A stretch of 51,252 nucleotides of DNA from Bacteroidota bacterium (GTDB lineage Bacteria > Bacteroidota > Bacteroidia > JAIBAJ01), in assembly GCA_947475205.1 (NCBI GenBank), contig CANJNG010000007.1, positions 1 to 51,252 on the forward strand, in the 5' to 3' direction. The first letter of the stretch is position 1; each line of letters opens with the position of its first letter. A model generated the notes under the pieces. It searched no databases, was not told the origin of the DNA, and saw nothing but the letters and a program-made list of their open reading frames with translations. Of the stretch, positions 1 through 10,891 are shown piece by piece. Made by a program: the position numbers and the translations under genes.

Positions 1-183
1 AAAATTTGTTCCTATCCAGTTTGGATACAATTTGGGCGAAAAGTGTTATGTTTGCCATCGGAGAATTGGGTGTGGTTATGCAACTCAAAGGTATTTTGAG
101 ATACTTATTCCCGATTCTCCTATTTTAATCGTTTAGGACGCTATTGATATAAAAATGATATTCTTTATGATGTTGATAGTATT

Positions 184-1116
184 TTGTTAGCATCAGGCCA
201 ACACCAAACATTTTCTTATGAAAGCAATGGTGAATTCTGGCGATTAAATACATATCAACACCCGGACGCTCCCGGTTGTCCGTATCCACATAATTTTATA
301 GAGCTGTGTGGTAGCGATAGCAGTTGGATTCCCAATCAGGTTAATAATTTCCCCCAAGATGATGCAGACCCTCCAATAGATATTTTCTGCACACCTGTAA
401 CTTCGAGCTACGACCCCAACGACAAAACAGGTTTCCCAACAGGGTTAACCGAGCAGCATTTCATCCAACCAAACCAGCAAATTCAATATGCTATCCGTTT
501 CCAAAACACTGGGAATGATACGGCATTCACTGTAGTGGTTCGTGATACCTTAGATACCGATTTAAACATCTTCACCGTTACGCCCGGCGTAGCTAGCCAT
601 CCTTATACCTTTAGAATGTATGGCCCAAGTGTCTTGGAATGGACGTTTAACAACATACTCCTTCCAGATAGCAATGTAAACGAAATGGCTAGCCACGGGT
701 TCTTAACTTATCATGTGGAACAAAACCCAAACCTACCCGATGGCACACAGATATTGAACGAAGCTGATATTTACTTCGACTTCAATGAGCCTGTTATCAC
801 TAATCAAACCCTGCATACTATTTTTAAAGGTTCGCCACTAACTGTTGGTTTTAAAGAGAAGGAAGCAGATAAGAATGTGCTTAGCATTTATCCTAATCCA
901 ACAGCTTTATCCTCTGTAATAGAATTCAGCTCCCCGTCCACCCAAAAAGGAACATTAACTGTAAGAGACATTATGGGAAGAACTATTCTGAACCATAGCT
1001 TCAATGCTTTGAAAGGGAATAACCGTTTGCCGCTAACTGTTGGCAAAAGCGGAATATTCTTTGTGAGTATAAGCGTTGGGGAATGGAAGGGAGTGGGGAA
1101 AGTGGTGGTGGAATAA
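184..1116 (+). CDS. T9SS type A sorting domain protein, C-terminal portion (DUF11-like/DUF7619-like domain); 5' end appears disrupted
   Basis: Conserved DPNDKTGFPTGLTEQHFIQPNQQIQYAIRFQNTGNDTAFTVVVRDTLD and C-terminal LSIYPNP...GIFFVSI T9SS-A tail; upstream coding signal is in another frame with stops. Confidence 0.8.
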   Translation: MLASGQHQTFSYESNGEFWRLNTYQHPDAPGCPYPHNFIELCGSDSSWIPNQVNNFPQDDADPPIDIFCTPVTSSYDPNDKTGFPTGLTEQHFIQPNQQIQYAIRFQNTGNDTAFTVVVRDTLDTDLNIFTVTPGVASHPYTFRMYGPSVLEWTFNNILLPDSNVNEMASHGFLTYHVEQNPNLPDGTQILNEADIYFDFNEPVITNQTLHTIFKGSPLTVGFKEKEADKNVLSIYPNPTALSSVIEFSSPSTQKGTLTVRDIMGRTILNHSFNALKGNNRLPLTVGKSGIFFVSISVGEWKGVGKVVVE

Positions 1117-1190
1117 ATTGGGGTTGGTAATGTTTACGTTTAAAACGGTGGTATAAATAGCTGTTTGAATATTGCTATTATTTTTGCCTC

Positions 1191-1715
1191 ATGCAAAGTG
1201 CCTTACCCCTTCAGTTCCTTTCCTCCATCGAAAGGTTAGAGCATTTGCTTGGTGTGCATTATGTTGTTGTTCCAAAAACAACCATAGAGCTACTGGGAAA
1301 AGGAGGTTCAAGACGCTTTATATGTAGTGTAAACGATAAAACCTCTTGGCATTGCGGTTTAGTTGCCTTAAATCAAGGCGACTATTACATTACCGTGAGC
1401 AATCAGCGAATGAAAGAACTAGGCATTAAGCATGGCGATAAAGTAAAGGTGGTACTTAGCGAAGATGATAGCGAATTTGGAATGGAAATGCCCGAAGAAC
1501 TGTTTGAACTTTTACAGCAAGACGAAGAAGGTAGCCGCCGTTTTTACCTGCTCCGCCCCGGGTTTCAGCGATATATAATTCATTATGTGGCCGGAGTAAA
1601 AAACCCGGCATTAAAATTAGAAAGAGCCATAATGCTTATTGGGAACTTAAAAATGCTGCAACCGGGTAAGGAACAGTTTCGCGAATTGTTGGGTAAGCCT
1701 CCACTGGAGAAATGA
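1191..1715 (+). CDS. DUF1905/YdeI (OmdA-like) domain protein
   Basis: ORF with DUF1905-like N-terminus (KGGSRRFICSVN...) and YdeI-like C-terminus (FQRYIIHYVAGVKNPALKLERA); TATTTTTG box just upstream (1179-1186). Confidence 0.65.
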   Translation: MQSALPLQFLSSIERLEHLLGVHYVVVPKTTIELLGKGGSRRFICSVNDKTSWHCGLVALNQGDYYITVSNQRMKELGIKHGDKVKVVLSEDDSEFGMEMPEELFELLQQDEEGSRRFYLLRPGFQRYIIHYVAGVKNPALKLERAIMLIGNLKMLQPGKEQFRELLGKPPLEK

Positions 1716-1822
1716 ATTCTGATGAAACAGGAAAATACCCTTAAAAATAATTATTCATCTATCATAAAACCTAATTTCCTCATTTCGTTTGAATTACTAT
1801 TTTTGCACCCTTTTCAATAAAA

Positions 1823-2866
1823 ATGGCACTAAAAATTGATTTGCTTCGCTTGGTTCACGAAACCCCAGGAGCACCAGGCCACGAACAACGGATTCGTGAA
1901 GTAGTAATGAAGGAAGTAAAGCCCTTTGTGGATGAACTTTACACCGATAACATGGGTAATGTTTATGCCGTTAAAAAAGGAAAAAGTCGCAAGAAAGTGA
2001 TGGTGGCCGCCCACATGGACGAAATTTCGTTTATTGTGAATCATATCGATGATAATGGCTTTTTGCGGTTTCATCCTTTAGGAGGTTTCGATCCTAAAAC
2101 ACTTACTGCACAGCGGGTAATTGTTCACGGAACAAAAGACTTGATAGGCGTAATGGGCAGTAAACCCATTCACGTTATGAGTCCCGAAGAACGCACAAAA
2201 GTTACCAAACTAACCGATTATTTCATTGATTTAGGAATGAAACGTGAAGAGGTAATTAAATATATTAAGGTGGGCGATGTGGTTACCCGTGAGCGTACCT
2301 TTATTGAAATGGGCGATTGCATTAACAGTAAGTCTATTGATAACCGTATTTCGGTGTATGTGCTTATTGAAACCCTTCGTCGGGTGAAAGATTTGCCCTT
2401 TGATGTGTATGGAGTTTTTACTGTTCAAGAAGAAATAGGCGTAAGAGGTGCACAGGTTGCAGCCATTAAAATCCAACCCGATTTTGGTTTCGGCTTAGAC
2501 ACCACCATTGCTTACGATGTTCCCGGCAGCACCGTTCACGAGCAGGTTACCAAGTTGGGCGAAGGAACGGCCATAAAAATTATGGATTCAAGCGTTGTAT
2601 GTGATTACCGTATGGTGCAATATATGAAAAATACAGCCGACAAGCACGGCATAAAATGGCAACCCGAGATATTACCTGCAGGCGGAACCGATACCAGTGC
2701 CATTCAGAAAATGACAGCAGGTGGTGCAATTTCCGGTTGTGTTTCTATTCCAACACGGCATATCCATCAGGTAATAGAAATGGCACATAAAGAAGATATT
2801 CAAGGAAGTATTGATTTATTGACCTATTGCTTAGAAGAATTAGACACCTATAACTGGGATTTCTAA
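1823..2866 (+). CDS. M42 family metallopeptidase (aminopeptidase/glutamyl aminopeptidase-like)
   Basis: VMVAAHMDEISFIV, VQEEIGVRGAQ, GGTDTSAIQ motifs of the M42 family. Confidence 0.92.
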   Translation: MALKIDLLRLVHETPGAPGHEQRIREVVMKEVKPFVDELYTDNMGNVYAVKKGKSRKKVMVAAHMDEISFIVNHIDDNGFLRFHPLGGFDPKTLTAQRVIVHGTKDLIGVMGSKPIHVMSPEERTKVTKLTDYFIDLGMKREEVIKYIKVGDVVTRERTFIEMGDCINSKSIDNRISVYVLIETLRRVKDLPFDVYGVFTVQEEIGVRGAQVAAIKIQPDFGFGLDTTIAYDVPGSTVHEQVTKLGEGTAIKIMDSSVVCDYRMVQYMKNTADKHGIKWQPEILPAGGTDTSAIQKMTAGGAISGCVSIPTRHIHQVIEMAHKEDIQGSIDLLTYCLEELDTYNWDF

Positions 2867-2883
2867 TTGACTTGATCTAAAAT

Positions 2884-3621
2884 ATGCCAACAAAACTATC
2901 TATTGTTATTCCTGCCTACAACGAAGAGCGGACTATACACCTTATTCTCGACAAAGTGCTGGCAGTGGTGTTGCCGGAAGGTATACAGAAGGAAATTGTG
3001 CTGGTGAATGATTGCTCGAAAGACGATACACCGGGTGCAATTGAAAGATACATTGCCGCTCATCCCGAAGCCAACATGCAGCTATTTAACCAGCCCGTAA
3101 ACATGGGAAAAGGTGCTGCTCTGCACAAAGGAATTGAGATAGCTACAGGCGACTGGATAATTATTCAGGATGCCGATTTGGAATATGACCCCGAAGAATA
3201 TGTTTTACTACTGAAACCAGCTTTAGCTGGATTTGCTGATGTGGTTTATGGTACCCGATTTATGGGAGGGAATCCTCACCGAATACTATTCTTTTGGCAC
3301 ACTATCGGGAACAAGATGCTCACCTTTGCGTCTAATTTATTTACAGATCTTAACCTCACCGATATGGAAACCTGCTACAAGCTATTCCGTGCCGATTTGG
3401 TTAAAAGCTTGGATTTGAAAGAAAATCGTTTTGGGTTTGAACCGGAAGTTACCGCAAAAATTTCACGTATTCCGAAAATCAGAATTTATGAAGTGGGGAT
3501 TTCTTATTACGGAAGAACGTATGAAGAAGGGAAGAAAATAGGAATGAAAGATGCTTTCAGGGCTTTATATTGCATTATCCGATATAATATTTTTGATAGG
3601 AAATATTTGAAGAATTCCTAG
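2884..3621 (+). CDS. glycosyltransferase family 2 (dolichyl-phosphate mannosyltransferase-like)
   Basis: [40 protein letters not shown] motifs. Confidence 0.93.
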   Translation: MPTKLSIVIPAYNEERTIHLILDKVLAVVLPEGIQKEIVLVNDCSKDDTPGAIERYIAAHPEANMQLFNQPVNMGKGAALHKGIEIATGDWIIIQDADLEYDPEEYVLLLKPALAGFADVVYGTRFMGGNPHRILFFWHTIGNKMLTFASNLFTDLNLTDMETCYKLFRADLVKSLDLKENRFGFEPEVTAKISRIPKIRIYEVGISYYGRTYEEGKKIGMKDAFRALYCIIRYNIFDRKYLKNS

Positions 3622-3624
3622 TAC

Positions 3625-3660
3625 AGTGGTTGTTATTAACAATCACTTTTTCTTTTTTCT
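3625..3660 (+). terminator. Rho-independent terminator after GT2 gene
   Basis: AGTGGTTGTT-ATT-AACAATCACT hairpin followed by TTTTCTTTTTT. Confidence 0.75.
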
Positions 3661-3693
3661 GGGCTTAAATTGTTTATCTGAATTTTACAATCA

Positions 3694-4971
3694 ATGAATA
3701 TTCTTCTTCTAGGTTCTGGTGGTCGCGAACATGCCTTTGCCTATAAACTCTCTCAAAGTCCGCTTCTTTCTAAATTATTCATCGCTCCGGGAAATGCAGG
3801 CACATCGCAATTTGGAACGAATTTATCTATCAAAGCAGATGATTTTCAAGCCATAAAAAAAGCAGTTATTGAATATAATATTCAGTTAGTAGTTGTCGGC
3901 CCCGAAGACCCTTTGGTAAAAGGCATTCACGATTTCTTTTTGGCCGATGATGTGTTACATAGCATTCCGGTTATTGGTCCTAAAAAGGACGGAGCAAGAC
4001 TGGAAGGCAGTAAAGATTTCTCAAAAGCCTTTATGGTTAGAAATGGCATTGCTGCCGGGAAATCAAAAACCTTTACAGCTGACACTATAGCTGATGGTTT
4101 GGCTTTTTTGAAAACGATGCATGCCCCGTATGTGCTGAAAGCTGATGGTTTAGCCGCCGGAAAGGGCGTTGTAATTCCTGAAACCTTAGCAGAAGCTGAA
4201 ACGGAACTAAAAGCAATGTTGCTGAACAAGAAGTTTGGTGAAGCCGGTGCAAAGGTGCTGGTAGAAGAGTTTTTGAAGGGAATTGAGCTTTCGGTTTTTG
4301 TGCTTTCTGATGGAAAATCATACAAAATTCTTCCTTCTGCAAAAGACTACAAACGAATTGGCGAAGGCGATACCGGGCTGAATACCGGAGGGATGGGAGC
4401 AGTATCTCCCGTTCCGTTTGCGGATGCAGCCTTTTTGAAAAAGGTGGAAGACCGCATAGTTATCCCAACAATTGAAGGCTTGAAAAAGGAAGGGATAGAT
4501 TACCGCGGGTTTATTTTTATTGGCCTGATGAATGTGAACGGTGACCCAATGGTGATAGAATACAATTGCCGAATGGGCGACCCCGAAACCGAAGTAGTGA
4601 TTCCGCTGCTCGATTCCGATTTGGTGGAAATATTCATAGCCATTTCCAAACAAAAACTTGATAAAATTGAAATTAAAATAAAGCCAGAAACCGCCGTTAC
4701 CATTATGTGCGTAGCCGGAGGTTATCCCGGGGATTACGAAAACGGAAAAGTTATTTCGGGCATAGAAAAGGTGCAAGACACTATTGCCTTTCAAGCGGGG
4801 ACAACCCTAAACTCCAATGGTGAAATTATTACCAATGGAGGCCGGGTAGTTGCTCTAACCTCTTTTGGGACAACTATTGCTGAATCAGTGGCTAAATCAA
4901 TTGCTGCTGCCGAAACCATTCAATACGATGGGAAATATTACCGACGTGATGTGGGAAGGGATTTGATGTGA
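3694..4971 (+). CDS. purD: phosphoribosylamine--glycine ligase
   Basis: MNILLLGSGGREHAFAYKLSQSP, GLAAGKGV, NTGGMGAVSP motifs; 425 aa. Confidence 0.97.
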   Translation: MNILLLGSGGREHAFAYKLSQSPLLSKLFIAPGNAGTSQFGTNLSIKADDFQAIKKAVIEYNIQLVVVGPEDPLVKGIHDFFLADDVLHSIPVIGPKKDGARLEGSKDFSKAFMVRNGIAAGKSKTFTADTIADGLAFLKTMHAPYVLKADGLAAGKGVVIPETLAEAETELKAMLLNKKFGEAGAKVLVEEFLKGIELSVFVLSDGKSYKILPSAKDYKRIGEGDTGLNTGGMGAVSPVPFADAAFLKKVEDRIVIPTIEGLKKEGIDYRGFIFIGLMNVNGDPMVIEYNCRMGDPETEVVIPLLDSDLVEIFIAISKQKLDKIEIKIKPETAVTIMCVAGGYPGDYENGKVISGIEKVQDTIAFQAGTTLNSNGEIITNGGRVVALTSFGTTIAESVAKSIAAAETIQYDGKYYRRDVGRDLM

Positions 4972-5104
4972 TTGCTTGGCACACTGATAACTTACCATCA
5001 ACTTTAACGGCAAGCCCCCATATCTTCATTTTAAAAACGATTACTATAGATATAAACTTTCCCTCTTTAAGTTTACCCCTCCCGCTATTACCTTTGCCGC
5101 CATA

Positions 5105-6622
5105 ATGACAAACGAATTAACCGAACAAGAAATCGTCCGCCGCCAATCGCTGCAAGAAATAATCAAACTGGGAATAGAACCCTATCCTGCCGAAAAATTT
5201 GATGTAACCGTTACCGCTGCCGAAATAGAAGCAAACTACGAGAAAGATAAACCGGGATTTGAAAATGTAACCATCGCAGGGCGTATTATGGGTCGCCGCA
5301 TAATGGGGAATGCCTCTTTTGCCGAATTGATGGACAGCACCGGACGGATACAAGTTTACATCCGCCGCGACGACATTTGTCCCACCGAAGACAAAACCCT
5401 CTACAATACCGTTTTCAAAAAGCTACTTGATATTGGTGATATTATTGGCGTTTCAGGCTATGTATTCACCACTCAAACCGGAGAAACAACCATACACGTT
5501 ACCTCGCTGAAACTGCTATCTAAATCCCTTCGCCCACTTCCGGTTGTAAAAACCGATGCCGAAGGAAATGTTCACGATGCCTTTGCCGACCCCGAACTTC
5601 GTTTCCGTATGCGGTACGTTGATTTGCTAGTTACCAAAGGCGTGAAGGAAACCTTTATTAAACGTACCCAAATAGTTAATTCGCTCCGAAACACCTTCAA
5701 TGCAAAAGGCTATTTGGAGGTAGAAACCCCCATTTTGCAGAGCATTCCCGGCGGTGCAGCGGCTCGTCCCTTTATGACCCACCATAATGCTTTGGATATT
5801 CCGCTTTATTTACGAATTGCCAATGAACTTTATCTGAAACGCCTCATTGTAGGCGGCTTTGAAGGCGTTTATGAATTCGCCAAAGATTTCCGTAACGAAG
5901 GAATGGATAGAACACATAACCCTGAATTTACAGTATTGGAAATTTATGTTGCCTATAAAGATTATTATTGGATGATGGAATTTGTGGAAGAAATGTTGGA
6001 AAATGTAGCCACAGCCGTTCACGGAACTACCAATGTCCCCTTTGGCAATTCTGTTTTGAATTTCCAACGCCCATTTCGCAGAGTAACTATGTATGATGCC
6101 ATTAAAGAATACACCGGATTTGATGTATCGGAAATGGACGAGGCAGGATTGCGTGATGTGTGCAAAAAACTAAACATCCACACCGACCCCACCATGGGCA
6201 AAGGCAAACTGATTGATGAGATATTTGGCGAAAAGTGCGAGAAAAACTTCATTCAACCAACCTTCATTATTGATTATCCCATCGAGATGTCGCCACTAAC
6301 CAAAAAGCACCGCAGCAAACCCGGATTGGTAGAACGGTTCGAATTGATAGTAAATGGTAAAGAAATCGCTAATGCGTATTCAGAGTTAAACGACCCCATC
6401 GATCAACGCGAACGCTTTGAAGAACAGCTAAAACTCGGGCAACGTGGCGACCACGAGGCCATGTTTATCGACCACGATTTCCTTCGGGCTTTGGAATACG
6501 GTATGCCACCTACCTCCGGGCTTGGAATAGGCATTGACCGACTCGCCATGCTCATGACCAATAATTCTACCATTCAGGAAGTGTTGTTCTTTCCGCAAAT
6601 GCGACCCGAGAAAGTGGATTAG
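5105..6622 (+). CDS. lysS: lysine--tRNA ligase (class II)
   Basis: Full-length class II Lys[45 protein letters not shown]. Confidence 0.97.
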   Translation: MTNELTEQEIVRRQSLQEIIKLGIEPYPAEKFDVTVTAAEIEANYEKDKPGFENVTIAGRIMGRRIMGNASFAELMDSTGRIQVYIRRDDICPTEDKTLYNTVFKKLLDIGDIIGVSGYVFTTQTGETTIHVTSLKLLSKSLRPLPVVKTDAEGNVHDAFADPELRFRMRYVDLLVTKGVKETFIKRTQIVNSLRNTFNAKGYLEVETPILQSIPGGAAARPFMTHHNALDIPLYLRIANELYLKRLIVGGFEGVYEFAKDFRNEGMDRTHNPEFTVLEIYVAYKDYYWMMEFVEEMLENVATAVHGTTNVPFGNSVLNFQRPFRRVTMYDAIKEYTGFDVSEMDEAGLRDVCKKLNIHTDPTMGKGKLIDEIFGEKCEKNFIQPTFIIDYPIEMSPLTKKHRSKPGLVERFELIVNGKEIANAYSELNDPIDQRERFEEQLKLGQRGDHEAMFIDHDFLRALEYGMPPTSGLGIGIDRLAMLMTNNSTIQEVLFFPQMRPEKVD

Positions 6623-6634
6623 TCTTTTCATTAA

Positions 6635-9028
6635 ATGCCCCCTCATTTTCGCTTTTTCTTTTCTTGCATAGGAATTTTCATTGCCGGAATATCCTCCGCC
6701 TTTGCTCAGTCCCCCGCCAAGCATACCCTCAGCGGAACACTTAAAGACGGAAAAACAGGTGAGGTATTAATAGGGGCCACCGTTTACGTAAAAGAACTCA
6801 AAACCGGAGCTGCCACCAATATTTATGGGTTCTATTCCCTCACTGTTCCAAGCGGGAAATATGCTTTGGTGTATTCTTACACAGGCTTTCAAGCACGCGA
6901 CACCACGGTAAATTTAACCACCAACTTGGTGGTAAATTGGGAACTAAAACCCTCTTCCACCGAATTAACCGAAATTCAGGTAACATCCGAAAAGGCCGAT
7001 GCCAACATCACCTCCTCTGGAATGAGCACCACGATGCTGAAAATGGAAAGCATCAAAAAGATTCCCGCCCTAATGGGCGAAGTGGATTTAATAAAGGCCA
7101 TCCAGCTCCTTCCCGGCGTGCAAACCAGCGGCGAAGGCTCAAGCGGATTCTTTGTCCGTGGCGGAGGTTTCGATCAAAATCTCATACTCCTTGACGAAGC
7201 CCCCGTCTATAATGCCTCCCACCTCATGGGCTTCTTTTCTGTCTTTAATCAAGATGCCATTCGTGATGCACAAATATACAAAGGTGGCATCCCGGCTCAG
7301 TTTGGTGGACGCCTAAGCAGTGTTTTGGAAGTCCGAATGAAGGAAGGCAACTCCAAGAAATATGTCGTGTCTGCCGGCATTGGCTTACTGTCCAGCCGCC
7401 TCACCATCGAAGGCCCAATCAAGAAAGATAAAGCCTCTTTCCTTATTTCAGCCCGTAGAAATTATGTGGATTTGCTCCTGAATTTCGCTAAAGACAACGA
7501 ACTTAAAAACAGCGTTCTCTATTTCTATGACATTAACACCAAACTGAATTTCCAACTCAACGACCGCAATAAAGTCTTCGTCTCAGGCTATTTCGGACGC
7601 GATAAATTCCAAGTTGCCAAACTCTTTGGCCTCGGCTGGGGAAACACCACCGCCACCGTCCGTTGGAATCATCTCTTTTCCAGCCGCCTCTTTAGTAATC
7701 TCACCCTCATTTATTCCAATTTCAATTACAAATTCGGCATTCCCACAGGCAAAGAAGCCTTCGAATGGACTTCAAAAATCATTGATAAAGGCCTCAAATA
7801 CGATTTCACCCTCTATCCCAATCCCAAGAACACCATAAAGTTTGGCTACCATAGCATCCTCCACACCTTCAATCCCGCCGATATTGTCCCAAAGGACGAA
7901 AACACGGTGATGAAATCTATCAATTACCCATCGCTTTATGCCTGGGAAAATGCCGTTTATCTCAGCAACGAACAACGCATCGGCAGCAAGATTGAAATCA
8001 CTTACGGCTTACGGTATTCCTTCTTTACCAATATCGGTCCCGGCAAAAGCTACACCTTTCAGCAGAACTACGACACCAATTCCACCGCCCCCCTATCCCA
8101 GCGAAACTTCAATTTAGACACCGTCGGCTCCCGCACCTTCTCCAAAGGCGATTTCTACAACACCTGGCATGGTTTCGAACCTCGGTTTTCTGCACGGGTT
8201 AGCATTACCGATAAAGATGCCATTAAAGTAGGCTACAACCGTATGCGACAATACATCCAAGTTGGAAGCGTAGCCGCCAACGCTTCGCCGCTCGACACAT
8301 GGTTTCCGGCCACGCCCAACGTAAAGCCGCAGATTGCCGACCAGATTGGCTTCGGCTATTTTCGAAACATTCACCAAAACATGTTCGAAACCTCCATCGA
8401 GTTTTATTACAAATGGATGCAGAATTCCTTCGATTTTAAAGACCACGCCAACGTCTTCCTCAACCCCGCCTTCGAAGGCGAACTCCGCCGGGGAACAGCA
8501 CGGGCAATGGGCATGGAAGTGATGGTTCGCAAACAAACCGGGAAACTCACCGGATGGGTAGCCTATACCTTAAGCCGCATCCGACGCACCATCCCAGGCA
8601 TAAACCAAGGCGTGAGCTATCCCGCAAGCTACGACCGTCCTCATAATTTCACTTTCGTGGGTAGCTATCAGATTAATAAACGCTGGGAAGTGTCGGCCAC
8701 ATTTATCTATTACACTGGAGCTCCTCTCACTGCCCCCGCTGGACGCTTTGAGTACCAAGGCCAGCAAGTACCTGTGTTCACCACCCGAAACGGAGCACGG
8801 ATGCCCGACTATCACCGCCTCGACATTGGTGCAACGCTTTACAGCAAAGACAAACCCAAACGAAAATGGAAAAGCAATTGGAATTTCAGCATTTACAACG
8901 TTTATAACCGCTCCAATGCCTTTATGATAAACTTCAAACAAAGCTCCACCGACCCCAATAAAACCGAAGCCGTGATGACGTATTACTTCTTTATCATCCC
9001 TTCGATAACCTATAATATTCAGTTTTAG
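6635..9028 (+). CDS. TonB-dependent receptor with carboxypeptidase-regulatory-like N-terminal domain
   Basis: HTLSGTLKDGKTGEVLIGATVYVKE; plug domain LLPGVQTSGEGSSGFFVRGGGFDQNLILLDEAPVYN; beta-barrel. Confidence 0.94.
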   Translation: MPPHFRFFFSCIGIFIAGISSAFAQSPAKHTLSGTLKDGKTGEVLIGATVYVKELKTGAATNIYGFYSLTVPSGKYALVYSYTGFQARDTTVNLTTNLVVNWELKPSSTELTEIQVTSEKADANITSSGMSTTMLKMESIKKIPALMGEVDLIKAIQLLPGVQTSGEGSSGFFVRGGGFDQNLILLDEAPVYNASHLMGFFSVFNQDAIRDAQIYKGGIPAQFGGRLSSVLEVRMKEGNSKKYVVSAGIGLLSSRLTIEGPIKKDKASFLISARRNYVDLLLNFAKDNELKNSVLYFYDINTKLNFQLNDRNKVFVSGYFGRDKFQVAKLFGLGWGNTTATVRWNHLFSSRLFSNLTLIYSNFNYKFGIPTGKEAFEWTSKIIDKGLKYDFTLYPNPKNTIKFGYHSILHTFNPADIVPKDENTVMKSINYPSLYAWENAVYLSNEQRIGSKIEITYGLRYSFFTNIGPGKSYTFQQNYDTNSTAPLSQRNFNLDTVGSRTFSKGDFYNTWHGFEPRFSARVSITDKDAIKVGYNRMRQYIQVGSVAANASPLDTWFPATPNVKPQIADQIGFGYFRNIHQNMFETSIEFYYKWMQNSFDFKDHANVFLNPAFEGELRRGTARAMGMEVMVRKQTGKLTGWVAYTLSRIRRTIPGINQGVSYPASYDRPHNFTFVGSYQINKRWEVSATFIYYTGAPLTAPAGRFEYQGQQVPVFTTRNGARMPDYHRLDIGATLYSKDKPKRKWKSNWNFSIYNVYNRSNAFMINFKQSSTDPNKTEAVMTYYFFIIPSITYNIQF

Positions 9029-9214
9029 GGGAAGCCTCCAGCTAAGACCTCAGCCATCTGCAGAAGTATTTACGCTGTGTGCTTAGCGTAAACCCGTTGT
9101 GCTCTTTGTTGTAATACTAACTATCGCATCAATAAAAACCGGAATTTGTCATCCATCCATTCTACCTTTAAACTTTCCTACTAATTTTACCCAATCTAAT
9201 TTCAGAATCTTTAA

Positions 9215-10675
9215 ATGAAGAACGAAAACAAAGCCCTATCGGGATGGGATGCCCCTTATGCTGCTGCACCCGAAAGTTCATCGCACGCTAAAATAAAAAA
9301 GCAATATGATTTATTTATCGGTGGAAAATGGGTGAAGCCTTCGTCGGGAAAATATTTCGACACCATAAATCCGGCTACTGAATTAAAGATTGCTGAAATA
9401 GCTGAAGCTAATGCCTCGGATGTGGATTTGGCTGTAAAATCTTCCCGAAAAGCTTACGATACAGTTTGGAGCAAGTTGCCGGCCAAAGAGCGTGGAAAGT
9501 ATCTTTTCCGCATTGCCCGTATGATTCAGGAACGAAGCCGCGAATTGGCCGTTATTGAAACTATGGATGGAGGCAAATCTATTCGCGAAAGCCGTGATAT
9601 TGATATTCCGCTGGTATCGGCACATTTTTTTTACTACGCCGGATGGGCCGATAAATTAGAGTATGCATTTCCGAACCGCAAAGTGCAATCGTTGGGCGTT
9701 GCCGGACAAATTATCCCCTGGAATTTCCCCTTATTGATGGCTGCCTGGAAAATTGCTCCGGCTTTGGCTTGCGGAAACACGGTGGTGCTAAAGCCTGCCG
9801 AAACCACTTCGCTCACAGCTTTAAAGTTGGCTGAAATTATTCAGGATTCTGGATTGCCCGATGGCGTAGTGAATATTGTTACAGGTTTTGGAGCAACGGG
9901 TGCAGCCATAGTAAAACATCCCGATGTAAATAAAGTAGCCTTCACGGGTTCTACCGATGTGGGTAAACTTATCCAGAAATCTATTGCAGGAACCGATAAG
10001 AAACTTACCTTGGAATTGGGCGGCAAAGCAGCTAACATAATTTTTGACGATGCTCCTATCGACCAAGCCATCGAAGGCATTATAAACGGAATATTCTTCA
10101 ATCAGGGACATGTTTGCTGTGCAGGTTCAAGACTTTTTGTTCAGGAAAATGTGGCCGATTTGGTTATCTCCAAACTAAAACGCAGAATGGAAACCCTGAT
10201 TGTGGGCGACCCAATGGATAAAAATACTGACATCGGAGCCATCAACTCCAAACAGCAACTTAAAACCATTACCGATTATATCGAAATTGGCAAAAATGAA
10301 GGAGCTGAAATGTTCCAAAGTTCTTGCAGCTTGCCCGGAAAAGGGTTTTTCGTTCGACCAACCTTATTTACCAATGTTGCCCAAAGTCATCGCATTTCGA
10401 GAGAAGAAATCTTTGGGCCGGTGCTAGCCATTCAAACTTTCCGCACAATTGAAGAGGTGGTTGAAAAGGCCAATAACGTCCCTTACGGCTTATCGGCCGG
10501 GGTGTGGACAGATAAAGGCTCTAAAATATTCAACCTCACTCAAAAGCTGCGTGCTGGGGTGGTGTGGGCAAATACTTACAATAAATTCGATCCTACTTCC
10601 CCCTTTGGCGGCTATAAAGAAAGTGGTTTCGGCAGAGAAGGCGGCATGCACGGTCTGGATGCCTATTTGAAGTAA
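9215..10675 (+). CDS. aldehyde dehydrogenase family protein
   Basis: LELGGKAANIIFDDA, FFNQGHVCCAGSRL, FGGYKESGFGREGG motifs. Confidence 0.95.
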   Translation: MKNENKALSGWDAPYAAAPESSSHAKIKKQYDLFIGGKWVKPSSGKYFDTINPATELKIAEIAEANASDVDLAVKSSRKAYDTVWSKLPAKERGKYLFRIARMIQERSRELAVIETMDGGKSIRESRDIDIPLVSAHFFYYAGWADKLEYAFPNRKVQSLGVAGQIIPWNFPLLMAAWKIAPALACGNTVVLKPAETTSLTALKLAEIIQDSGLPDGVVNIVTGFGATGAAIVKHPDVNKVAFTGSTDVGKLIQKSIAGTDKKLTLELGGKAANIIFDDAPIDQAIEGIINGIFFNQGHVCCAGSRLFVQENVADLVISKLKRRMETLIVGDPMDKNTDIGAINSKQQLKTITDYIEIGKNEGAEMFQSSCSLPGKGFFVRPTLFTNVAQSHRISREEIFGPVLAIQTFRTIEEVVEKANNVPYGLSAGVWTDKGSKIFNLTQKLRAGVVWANTYNKFDPTSPFGGYKESGFGREGGMHGLDAYLK

Positions 10676-10891
10676 GCCAAGCTTTTATATTGAACTTGGT
10701 GGAGAGAATTTGCGTGTGAGCAACCTTTCTAAAATGCACCAAATCCATAATTATAGTTATTAACAACAAACAAATACTTGTTAATAACAACCTTTTTGCC
10801 CAGTCTGCGTTAGCATTACAAAATTATATCATTGCTGAAAATATTTATACATTCATTGGAAGTGGAATTGAAAGATTCTACTAAACAAAAA

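Noticed and set aside
3927-4794. Long antisense ORFs inside purD (132 and 158 aa)
   Set aside because: Overlap a strongly conserved enzyme gene on the opposite strand; no recognisable domains or promoters
8114-8941. Antisense ORFs inside the TonB receptor gene
   Set aside because: Composition-driven shadows of the real coding frame; no homology recognised
9069-9092. TTTACGCT-GTGTGCTT-AGCGTAAA hairpin as a terminator
   Set aside because: Perfect 8-bp dyad downstream of the TonB receptor, but no T-run follows; too weak to call a terminator or operator
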